A program made the position numbers and the translations under genes. The notes under the pieces are model-generated. The model did not search any database and was not told where the DNA came from. It saw only the letters and a list, made by a program, of their open reading frames with translations. Shown one piece after another: positions 1 through 7,907 of a stretch of DNA of 64,000 nucleotides. Each line of letters begins with the position of its first letter. Position 1 is the stretch's first letter. The DNA lies in the NCBI RefSeq assembly GCF_011057685.1, contig NZ_LNFY01000009.1:117626-181625 (forward strand). Direction: 5' to 3'. This DNA is from Thermotoga sp. Ku-13t (GTDB lineage: Bacteria; Thermotogota; Thermotogae; Thermotogales; DSM-5069).

Positions 1-647
1 ATCAACTGTTCGTCCTGAGAAGAAAGTCTCTGATCGATGGTTCGAGGATGAAAAGATTTAAAGAGTTGCTGCGGAGTGTTGAGTCATGCCGAAGCATCGA
101 GGAACTCATGGGTGTGGAAGGACTGTTCGCAAGTGAATATTTTGACGCTTACTCCAAGGCTTTTGACGATTCCTGGAAGTTCGTCAACAGGAACAAAAGG
201 CCCCCTACTGATCCGATAAACGCGTTGCTGAGCTTTGGGTACATGATGCTTCACGGTACGGTACTCACAGCGGTGCTGGGTGTGGGTTTCGATCCTCTCA
301 TAGGCGTTCTTCACAATCATCATTACGGAAGGTTTTCACTCGCGCTCGACTTGATGGAAGAGTTTCGTCCCATCCTTGTGGATCAACTTGTGCTTTCTCT
401 GGTGAACCTCGGACAGATCAAATTTTCAGATTTTGTTGAGAATTTAGAAGGTTCTTACACACTCACTGATAAGGGCCTCAAGAAATTCGTGCAGGCTTAT
501 AAAGAGAAGCTCGAAACAAAGCATTATCACCCGTTGTTGAAAATGTCGGTCGAGTACGCCAGAATTATTGAGGCGCAAGCACGGGTCTTTGAAAAGTGCA
601 TACTTGGTGAGATCAGCACTTACGTTCCTTTCACGGTGACAAAATGA
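1..647 (+). CDS. cas1: CRISPR integrase Cas1, C-terminal part (cut by window edge)
   Basis: Cas1 is the catalytic subunit of the Cas1-Cas2 complex that inserts new spacers at the leader end of a CRISPR array. The reading frame is open from the first complete codon at position 3, so the gene begins upstream of the window; the ATG at 48 is internal. Visible is the all-alpha C-terminal domain, including the family signature with HNHHYGRFSLALDLMEEFRP, whose His and Asp are known metal ligands in the family. The stop codon overlaps the cas2 start by four bases (ATGA), so the two are translationally coupled. The remaining cas genes must lie further upstream. The subtype cannot be fixed from this piece; the 36-base repeat ending in ATTGAAAG suggests a type I or III system. 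Confidence 0.95.
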   Translation, partial: QLFVLRRKSLIDGSRMKRFKELLRSVESCRSIEELMGVEGLFASEYFDAYSKAFDDSWKFVNRNKRPPTDPINALLSFGYMMLHGTVLTAVLGVGFDPLIGVLHNHHYGRFSLALDLMEEFRPILVDQLVLSLVNLGQIKFSDFVENLEGSYTLTDKGLKKFVQAYKEKLETKHYHPLLKMSVEYARIIEAQARVFEKCILGEISTYVPFTVTK

Positions 648-931
648 ACGATCACAGAGAGGCCTACATAGTTACGTACGACGTCTCACAGGACAAACTG
701 CGAAACAAGGTTGAGAAGATCATTAAAGAATACGGAGTGCGCGTGCAGTACAGTTGTTTCTACTGTCCTGTTGAAAAGAGGGTTCTGCTGCAAGTTTTGA
801 TGAGGTTAGAGAAGATCATAGACAAAAAGACAGATTCTGTGATTGCAGTTCCACTCGAAAAAGATTGGGAAAAGTACGTGATAGGTACGCTGAGAAACGA
901 TCCTAATTTTGAGATTAAGAGGGTGATCTGA
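644..931 (+). CDS. cas2: CRISPR-associated endoribonuclease-like Cas2
   Basis: Cas2 forms the dimeric core that holds two Cas1 dimers during spacer integration. The 95-residue length is normal. The first beta strand ends in YIVTYDVSQD, with the conserved Asp at about residue 13, followed by a ferredoxin-like fold pattern and a YSCFYCPV strand. The ATG overlaps the last codon and stop of cas1 (ATGA). The array leader follows directly, so acquisition genes and array are in the usual order: cas1, cas2, leader, repeats. Confidence 0.95.
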   Translation: MNDHREAYIVTYDVSQDKLRNKVEKIIKEYGVRVQYSCFYCPVEKRVLLQVLMRLEKIIDKKTDSVIAVPLEKDWEKYVIGTLRNDPNFEIKRVI

Positions 932-1114
932 GCCACGCAGACCTTCTTTTTCTGAATGACCGCCGTCCTTTGCGTGCGGTTGTTAAGGCTTTCCAGAAGC
1001 TCAATCGAAAGACACCGGTTTCTGATAGCCGTATTCTATACAATGTATTAGAAAGAATGTCTGCGAAAAAGTACTTCTGGAATCATCATAGGAAAATAAT
1101 TCTTATCGCCCGGT
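932..1114 (+). promoter_or_regulatory. CRISPR leader
   Basis: The 183 non-coding bases between cas2 and the first repeat. They contain an AT-rich stretch with a -10-like box (TATACAAT, about 1037-1044) roughly 70 bases before the first repeat. The repeats end in GAATTGAAAG, which in type I/III systems becomes the 5' handle of crRNA, so transcription should run left to right from here. Decayed repeats at the far end of the array agree with this being the insertion end. Confidence 0.75.
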
Positions 1115-3522
1115 GCCTCAAAACCAAATTCCGTAGAACGGAATTGAAAGCGTAAAACTTCGGGCGCCTGTTGCGAATCGCTTCAAGGCCTCAAAACCAA
1201 ATTCCGTAGAACGGAATTGAAAGATCGAGGATATTTGTGGTAGTAGGCTAGGGCAGATTACAGAGCCTCAAAACCAAATTCCGTAGAACGGAATTGAAAG
1301 TCTTCGTACGGCATCTGATTGAAGCGATGAAACTCCGGCCTCAAAACCAAATTCCGTAGAACGGAATTGAAAGATTCGATTTTACCAGGAAATCCGCAAG
1401 ATCACAGAGATGCCTCAAAACCAAATTCCGTAGAACGGAATTGAAAGGAAAATCCTCCTGCGAAAACTCTGTTGCCTCTTCCATGCCTCAAAACCAAATT
1501 CCGTAGAACGGAATTGAAAGGGGAATTTGATAGGAATCGAGGAGAGAGAGGACAAGACGGCCTCAAAACCAAATTCCGTAGAACGGAATTGAAAGTTCGC
1601 GACTGTAGGTGCTTTCATGCCTTATGCAAGGCCTCAAAACCAAATTCCGTAGAACGGAATTGAAAGTGGAACCAAGAAACGCCCCGACGGAAGGTGGATT
1701 ACCGAGCCTCAAAACCAAATTCCGTAGAACGGAATTGAAAGATTTCCTCGTCCTTGTCATAAATTTGCACAAAAAGTTCAGGCCTCAAAACCAAATTCCG
1801 TAGAACGGAATTGAAAGTCCAATTAGTTTCGCCCGTGATGAGGCGTATTAAGGGCCTCAAAACCAAATTCCGTAGAACGGAATTGAAAGGAGGATCTTAG
1901 TTGCTAAGCTGTCTGCTGTTTGCTTGCCTCAAAACCAAATTCCGTAGAACGGAATTGAAAGTCGTATCCCGTCCGGCCGAGTACGGGCACAGGCACGGTG
2001 CCTCAAAACCAAATTCCGTAGAACGGAATTGAAAGGAACCTGGAACCCGTTTTCCGCGCCTTATAAGCCAAAATGCCTCAAAACCAAATTCCGTAGAACG
2101 GAATTGAAAGCAATTGCTCGAAAACCTAGCAGAACAAGACAAGACATATTGCCTCAAAACCAAATTCCGTAGAACGGAATTGAAAGAAAGCACTCAGGAG
2201 CTTGAGGAGCCGCGGGAAGACGAAGAGCCTCAAAACCAAATTCCGTAGAACGGAATTGAAAGCAAGCTGAAGGTTAACGGGACAGGCGAGGCAACCATTA
2301 CGCCTCAAAACCAAATTCCGTAGAACGGAATTGAAAGTTGTATATTGGCTGGGAAGCCGAAAAGGCATAACTCATGCCTCAAAACCAAATTCCGTAGAAC
2401 GGAATTGAAAGATTGCGAAGGCTGCCGCGGCTGTTGGAGCATTCCTATCGCGCCTCAAAACCAAATTCCGTAGAACGGAATTGAAAGGATTTCCGCCCAC
2501 AACGTGTCCCGTGCGTTTGTTCCATGCCTCAAAACCAAATTCCGTAGAACGGAATTGAAAGTCAGCAAGAACGGTGAATCTGAATGATCCGAATTATTAC
2601 GAGCCTCAAAACCAAATTCCGTAGAACGGAATTGAAAGATGCTTGCAGATGTCCAGCCCGACTTTTTGCCCTCCGGCCTCAAAACCAAATTCCGTAGAAC
2701 GGAATTGAAAGGTATAGCACGTTGAATGCATTTGCTACGATGCTGAGCCTCAAAACCAAATTCCGTAGAACGGAATTGAAAGATGTATCTCTGCACCTCC
2801 TCAGGTGTCCAGGGTTGCTCGGCCTCAAAACCAAATTCCGTAGAACGGAATTGAAAGGGGGACGGTTGGGTAGTACTCCGCCCCCTCACTGTTCGTGCCT
2901 CAAAACCAAATTCCGTAGAACGGAATTGAAAGACAAGTGGGTAGGCCCATCGGACCGGAGGACGACAAAGCCTCAAAACCAAATTCCGTAGAACGGAATT
3001 GAAAGTCTACGGAAACTTGCTGGTCTTCTTGTGACACAGGAGGCCTCAAAACCAAATTCCGTAGAACGGAATTGAAAGTAGGATTAGCTCCGGACACTTG
3101 TTGCGCAGGTAGTTTTCTGCCTCAAAACCAAATTCCGTAGAACGGAATTGAAAGAACGAAACATTATTTTGATTCAGTCGACAGCAGCTCGGCCTCAAAA
3201 CCAAATTCCGTAGAACGGAATTGAAAGAGTTCTTTTGCCTCAGGGTCAATCTCCAGCACTTGTGCCTCAAAACCAAATTCCGTAGAACGGAATTGAAAGA
3301 CTGATAGGTTGGAAGGAGACGCTGGAAATGGCCGAGAGCCTCAAAACCAAATTCCGTAGAACGGAATTGAAAGCGAAATAGAGCTTGTAAATTTCCGCAC
3401 TCAGGTTCTCTAGCCTCAAAACCAAATTCCGTAGAACGGAATTGAAAGAGGGAGACTGCGATGATTTTGCACTTGCTGCATGCCGGGCCTCAAAACCAAA
3501 TTCCGTAGAACGGAATTGAAAG
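1115..3522 (+). CRISPR. CRISPR array, 33 identical 36-bp repeats and 32 spacers
   Basis: Repeats start at 1115, 1188, 1265, 1338 and so on to 3487. Each is 36 bases, begins GCCTCAAAAC and ends GAATTGAAAG, and I saw no mismatch among the 33 copies. An internal perfect dyad, AATTCCG-TAGAA-CGGAATT, gives a 7-bp stem with a 5-base loop. Spacers are 35 to 41 bases. The cleavage product would carry the 8-base handle ATTGAAAG, typical of Cas6-processed type I/III systems. Apparent ORFs here are made of repeat translations and are not genes. No two spacers were seen to be the same. Confidence 0.98.
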
Positions 3523-3555
3523 ACCCTCTAGAGAGGCATTGTCGAGGGCATGGGC

Positions 3556-3663
3556 AGAAGAGTCCTTATCACCCTGTGAGGAATTTGAAAGGTGAGAAGT
3601 GGTGCGCGCACGTGTTGTGAAAACTGACTCTCAGGACCAGATTCAGTAAATCAAAATTGGAAG
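3556..3663 (+). repeat. Two decayed CRISPR repeats at the trailer end
   Basis: In register with the array (spacing 69 and 72 bases), two degenerate copies follow. The one at 3628-3663 matches the intact repeat at 25 of 36 positions without gaps. The one at 3556-3591 keeps mainly the 3' end (GAATTTGAAAG against GAATTGAAAG). The gaps before them (33 and 36 bases) fit spacers. Trailer-end repeats are the oldest, so these are likely fossils of earlier repeats. Confidence 0.7.
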
Positions 3664-3670
3664 GAGCTCT

Positions 3671-3871
3671 GTTGGATCCTTCAATTCGATCGACAGCTTG
3701 ATGAGGATAATCGCCCCTCTTGCAGGCGGTGCGATAATCCAGTTCTTAGGCCCAGCTTTTAAGGGGACCTTCGAGAGTGCGGCAATGATGATTTCTTTTT
3801 TGATCTTGATCTTTGCTTCTTCGCTGGCACAACCCGCGTTTCACAAAAATCCCTCTGGAAACCAGCCATGA
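3671..3871 (+). pseudogene. C-terminal remnant of an MFS-type transporter
   Basis: An open stretch of about 66 codons ending in TGA at 3869 reads like the last two helices of a major facilitator transporter: a FNSIDSLMRIIAPLAGG segment typical of the helix 10-11 region, a hydrophobic helix (AAMMISFLILIFASS) and a short polar tail. There is no start or N-terminal part; immediately upstream is the decayed CRISPR repeat. It therefore looks like the truncated end of a gene cut when the locus was rearranged. The other strand and the rest of 3523-3910 show no gene. Confidence 0.5.
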
Positions 3872-3910
3872 CTACGATGTACCGGGAGAAAGAACCAAGG
3901 GTAGGGAGTG

Positions 3911-4627
3911 TCAGCCTCTCACTCTGTCCAGATCGGCGCGCATGAAGAGGAGTAGATAATAAACCGGCTCGTCGCGACCTTCAATGTAGATCCAGCGGGA
4001 CATCTTCAAAAACTCTTCGACATCGATCAGATTCTGCACGTGTTTTTCTGCTTCCTGCTGGGTACAGGGTTCTATGATCTGTTCGATTCTGGAAATCTTT
4101 GCATCCTTCAAACTGTTGAAGAACAGTTTGGCAAGGGACTTTGTGAGATCTTCGTTTTCAAATGGTTTTGAAACCTCAGGATGGAAGTAGGACTCTTCCA
4201 CCACGATGGGGACTTCGTCGACGTATCTGAGCCGCTTGACCAAGAAGCATTCTTGAATGTTTTTCCATCTCGCAGCTCGAGACAGGTTCTCATCGAGTTC
4301 CACGTATCCTTTCTTGAGCAAAATGTTCTTGCTCACGAAGCCAAACGTTTCGAGCGCGTAGGAGAGGCTTATGAGTGGTTCGAAGCTGAAGGTGGGTCTG
4401 AACTTTCTGACGAACGTTCCAACGCCGTGGCGTTTCACCAAAAAACCTTCCGCGACCAGCGCGTCTATCGCGGCCCTGACGGTCGCCCTGCTTACGCCGT
4501 AGAGCTGCATGAGCTCGAACTCAGGTGGAATCTTTTCGTTGTCTTTCCATTCGCCCTTCAGTATCTTTTCCTTCAACTTTTCTGCAAGCTGTGCATAAAG
4601 CGGCACCGCGCTGCTCTTGTCGAGCAA
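3911..4627 (-). CDS. GntR family regulator, HutC/UTRA type
   Basis: A 238-residue transcription factor. Residues about 8-75 form the GntR winged helix (PLYAQLAEKLKEKI, then YGVSRATVRAAIDALVAEGF), and about 90-235 form a UTRA effector-binding domain that in this family binds small metabolites such as sugar phosphates. The start is a TTG with the upstream site AGGTGAAAGG. It is the last gene of a five-gene minus-strand operon for polyol/glycerol-phosphate oxidation and probably represses it in response to a pathway intermediate. The ligand cannot be read from the sequence. Confidence 0.85.
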   Translation of the reverse strand: MLDKSSAVPLYAQLAEKLKEKILKGEWKDNEKIPPEFELMQLYGVSRATVRAAIDALVAEGFLVKRHGVGTFVRKFRPTFSFEPLISLSYALETFGFVSKNILLKKGYVELDENLSRAARWKNIQECFLVKRLRYVDEVPIVVEESYFHPEVSKPFENEDLTKSLAKLFFNSLKDAKISRIEQIIEPCTQQEAEKHVQNLIDVEEFLKMSRWIYIEGRDEPVYYLLLFMRADLDRVRG

Positions 4628-4663
4628 GGCCTTTCACCTGGTTTCATTTTACCATGCGGGCTT

Positions 4664-6352
4664 TTACAGATCCAGCGCGAGCGTGCCACCAGGGTTCATG
4701 ATGTTGTTCGGATCGAAGTGGCGCTTCAAGGCTCTGAACACTTCGAGCTGGTTTTTGCCTATGCACTTTTCAAGCCAGGGTGCGAAGAGCTTTCCCACAC
4801 CGTGGTGGTGGCTCAACGAAGCGCCGCTCTCGACGATCTTGTCTATAATCTTCGCCTGGTAATCGACGAACTCCTGAATGCTTTCGAACTTGCCTATGAA
4901 GATGAAGTACAGATTCGTGCCCTGCGGATAAAAGTGGGAACAGTGGCTCATCACGATCGTTTTCGGTCTGGATTTGCACACCTCTCTAACTGTTCGCCAG
5001 ACGTGTTCGACCTGGTCCCACGCCATGGCGCATTCGAGCGTGTCGATCAGTATTCCAAAATCGTTCAGATCGTCCCTCAGATACGGATCGGTGAACCTGC
5101 CCTTCTCCCACGCTTTCGCGACGTAGCCTGTGGTGTAGAACGCACCGTAAGATTTCGCGATTTTCTTTATGTTCCTCTTGACATTCTTCGCAAAATTTTT
5201 CTCACCCTGAGCCACGCCAAGCAGAAGGCATCTTTCCATGGGCCTGTAACCCATCGAGCTCACGAACTTGTCTATGACAGTGCCTTCGACTCCGTAGAGT
5301 TTGAACGCGATGTGTGTCTCTTCCGGATCTGAGAGCCTCATGATCGCGGGAAAACCGAAATTTGACTGCATGATCTCTCTGCACGCTTCGAGGGCGCTGT
5401 GAAAGTCTTTGAAGACAAAGCTGAACTTCTGATCATTTTCTGGCATGTATCTGAAGATCTTCAGCGTGACGGACACAAGAACTCCGAAAGCGCCCTCACT
5501 GCCTATCATGATCTGGTCGATCGAAGGTCCGATCGCCGCGCGTGGATATTCCTTAGTCTTTATCTCCCCGGCGGGAGTGACGTATTCCTGGCAGACCACC
5601 AGGTCCTCTATCTTGCCGTAGTAGGTGGAGTTTTGACCTGCCCCACGCGTCACGACCCAGCCGCCAACGGTGGAGTATTCGAAGGACTGTGGTAGATGAC
5701 CACATGTGTAGCGATGTTTGGCTCCGAAATATTCTGGTGCTCTGTTCAGCTTTTCTTCAAGCGCAGGGCCGTAGATACCAGGTTCGACGGTGACGGTGCA
5801 ATTGGTTTCGTTGAGTTTCAATATCCTGTTCATGTGTTTTGTCAAATCCAGGCTCACGCCGCCTCTGACGCACTCTGTTCCTCTCGTCACTCCAGAGCCC
5901 CCACCGCGTGGATAGATCGCTATTCTGTTGGCGTTGCAGTATTTGACGATCTGTACAACGTCTTGTTTGTCCCGTGGATAGATCACAAGGTCTGGAACGT
6001 TTTCTATGATTTTGTGTCTGAGCCTGAGCACATCGTACTGAGTCTTTCCGTAGCTCGCTTTGATCCTGCTGTAACTGTCCAGCGCGACGTTCTCCGGGCC
6101 GACGATCTTCTGGAAAGCTTCTATGTGCTTCGATTCGAGCCTGATGGGCAACTCCACGTCGACGGTTTCGAAACCCGTGTTTCTTGGTGAAGCGAGTTCT
6201 TCATCGGAAAGTTGAAGGGCTTCTCTCATGAGTTTGCACAATCTCTCGTTCGGGTGTTTGAAATATTTTGGATCGCCCCATCTGAAGATCGATCTGTAGC
6301 TTCCCTCAGGTGCAACTTCTTCTATCCACTTTGGACAGCTCACCGTTCTCAC
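4664..6352 (-). CDS. FAD-linked oxidase/synthase, alkyl-DHAP synthase (AGPS)-like
   Basis: A flavoprotein of the vanillyl-alcohol oxidase superfamily, 562 residues from the GTG at 6352; a GTG at 6343 has better spacing from GAGGTGAG and may be the real start. Residues about 118-255 are the FAD_binding_4 domain with PRGGGSGVTRG (from about 148). The C-terminal part carries the triple-His SHHHGVGK (His 515-517) found in alkyldihydroxyacetonephosphate synthases, and ends with FDPNNIMNPGG, the usual end of this oxidase family. Related proteins either exchange acyl for alkyl groups on DHAP or oxidise hydroxy acids and polyol phosphates. The operon (kinase, GlpA-like dehydrogenase) favours a glycerol- or polyol-phosphate substrate. 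The exact reaction is unknown. Confidence 0.8.
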   Translation of the reverse strand: MRTVSCPKWIEEVAPEGSYRSIFRWGDPKYFKHPNERLCKLMREALQLSDEELASPRNTGFETVDVELPIRLESKHIEAFQKIVGPENVALDSYSRIKASYGKTQYDVLRLRHKIIENVPDLVIYPRDKQDVVQIVKYCNANRIAIYPRGGGSGVTRGTECVRGGVSLDLTKHMNRILKLNETNCTVTVEPGIYGPALEEKLNRAPEYFGAKHRYTCGHLPQSFEYSTVGGWVVTRGAGQNSTYYGKIEDLVVCQEYVTPAGEIKTKEYPRAAIGPSIDQIMIGSEGAFGVLVSVTLKIFRYMPENDQKFSFVFKDFHSALEACREIMQSNFGFPAIMRLSDPEETHIAFKLYGVEGTVIDKFVSSMGYRPMERCLLLGVAQGEKNFAKNVKRNIKKIAKSYGAFYTTGYVAKAWEKGRFTDPYLRDDLNDFGILIDTLECAMAWDQVEHVWRTVREVCKSRPKTIVMSHCSHFYPQGTNLYFIFIGKFESIQEFVDYQAKIIDKIVESGASLSHHHGVGKLFAPWLEKCIGKNQLEVFRALKRHFDPNNIMNPGGTLALDL

Positions 6353-6353
6353 C

Positions 6354-7907
6354 TCACATCTCGGGATAGTTAGTTATTCTCTGCATGGCTTTGTAGAGTG
6401 GCCTGAGGCGTGGATAAAGCTTTTTGTAAACACTCTCGTAGAGTTTTTGATAGAGCGAAGATCTTTCAGGATCCGGCACGCATTCGTGGATGTATCTGAC
6501 CATTTTCTTCGTCGTCTGTTCGAAGTCTTTGTAAAAGCCGAGTGCGTGGAAGCAAACGATCGCAGCGCCCAGACCTGCGGCTTCGTACACGTGCGTTCGA
6601 AGCACTTTTTTGTTCATGACATCGCTCAAGATTTGACAGACCAGGTTCGACCTTGAACCACCACCCGTGGCGACTACAGCTTTGATGGGTATCTTCGAGA
6701 CCTTTTCGATTTTTTCCGATGCGTCCTTCAGAGCGTAGGCCAGGCCTTCAATGATCGATCTGTACAGATAGGCTCTGTTGTGCACGTCTCCGAATCCCAC
6801 GATCGCCCCTCGCGCTTCGGGTTGTTTCAATCCCGCGCCCCAGTAAGGTTGAAGCACCAGCCCGAAACTGCCAGGTTGAGTCTGCAAGAGGAGCTCTTCG
6901 AGCACTTCTTCTGCGGATACGTTCTTTTCCTTCGCGATCTGGCACTCCGGCGCGGCGAACTGCTCTTTGAACCAGGTCACCATCCAGAAACCTCTGAATA
7001 TCTCAACCTCCGGATTGAACTTGCCGGGGATCACGGCAGGATAAGACGGCATGAACTTGATGGGTTCGAGGTACTTGCTGCTGGTTATCTGCAGCGTGAG
7101 CGTGGTGCCAAGGCTGGCGCACGCCGTGGATTCATCGACGCACCCTGCCGCAAGAGTTTCACAGCCTTTGTCCGAGCCCGACGCGACCACAGGTGTTCCC
7201 TGCCTCAGGCCCGTGAGTTTCGCTGCCGTGTCTGTTAAACCACCGATGATCGTGCCTGGTGGCACCAGCTCTGGCAGTTTGTCTTTCTCTACTGGGAAGA
7301 GGTAGGGATGAAAGTCTGTTCTGGGATCTGCCCAGGTTTGTTTTTTGTAGTTGAACGGGATGTGGCCTATCTGGCTCGCGACGGAGTCGACGAACTTTCC
7401 AGAAAGTAAATAGTTGAACCAGCCCGAGAGGAGCAAAAACTTGTGGGTGTTTTTCCAGATCTCCGGTTCGTTCTGCCTGACCCAGTTCGCCTTGCACTTT
7501 TTGGCAGATATGATCGCCGCCTTCTCCATTCCGACGAGTTTGAAGCCGATCTTGAAATGCAGAGGAAGCTTGATGTCGTATTCAGCCATCCTCTGATCGA
7601 GCCACAGGATGGCGGGTCTGAGGGGTTTTCCGTCTTTATCAAGGAAAACACACGTGTCGCGCTGACTCGTCACGCTGATGGCGAGAACGTCTTCGACTTT
7701 GACTTTGCCTTTTTCGAGCAAAGTTCTGCAGGCCTTTGAGAGGGCAGATTCGTAAACGCTGAGATCCTGCTCCGCCCAGCCTGGTTTTGGTGAGACGTAG
7801 GGCTGAGGGTACTCCACCTTGCACATGTCGATGAGGTTTCCGTTCTCGTCGAAGGCCAGCGCCTTTAAACTCTGCGTACCGCAATCAATACTGAGCACGA
7901 TTGACAT
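6354..7907 (-). CDS. FGGY-family carbohydrate/polyol kinase
   Basis: An ATP-dependent sugar or polyol kinase of 517 residues, normal for the glycerol kinase / xylulokinase superfamily. The N-terminal actin-like domain starts with VLSIDCGTQSLKA (phosphate loop). The C-terminal domain has ASLGTTLTL, IIEGLAYALKD and the adenosine-site VVATGGGSRSN. The substrate motif is not clearly that of glycerol kinase, so a less common polyol is possible. The start overlaps the end of the upstream oxidoreductase by 23 bases, and the stop lies one base from the next ORF, so it is co-translated within the operon. It would supply the phosphorylated substrate for the two flavin dehydrogenases. Confidence 0.9.
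   Translation of the reverse strand: MSIVLSIDCGTQSLKALAFDENGNLIDMCKVEYPQPYVSPKPGWAEQDLSVYESALSKACRTLLEKGKVKVEDVLAISVTSQRDTCVFLDKDGKPLRPAILWLDQRMAEYDIKLPLHFKIGFKLVGMEKAAIISAKKCKANWVRQNEPEIWKNTHKFLLLSGWFNYLLSGKFVDSVASQIGHIPFNYKKQTWADPRTDFHPYLFPVEKDKLPELVPPGTIIGGLTDTAAKLTGLRQGTPVVASGSDKGCETLAAGCVDESTACASLGTTLTLQITSSKYLEPIKFMPSYPAVIPGKFNPEVEIFRGFWMVTWFKEQFAAPECQIAKEKNVSAEEVLEELLLQTQPGSFGLVLQPYWGAGLKQPEARGAIVGFGDVHNRAYLYRSIIEGLAYALKDASEKIEKVSKIPIKAVVATGGGSRSNLVCQILSDVMNKKVLRTHVYEAAGLGAAIVCFHALGFYKDFEQTTKKMVRYIHECVPDPERSSLYQKLYESVYKKLYPRLRPLYKAMQRITNYPEM

Noticed and set aside
970..1155. 61-codon ORF between cas2 and the array
   Set aside because: It covers the leader and runs into the first repeat; no ribosome site; the product resembles nothing.
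1415..3276. Many ORFs on both strands within the array
   Set aside because: They consist of translated CRISPR repeats and change with spacer length.
4181..5332. Long plus-strand ORF of 383 codons
   Set aside because: Antisense to the GntR and AGPS-like genes; its codons mirror them and no family is seen.
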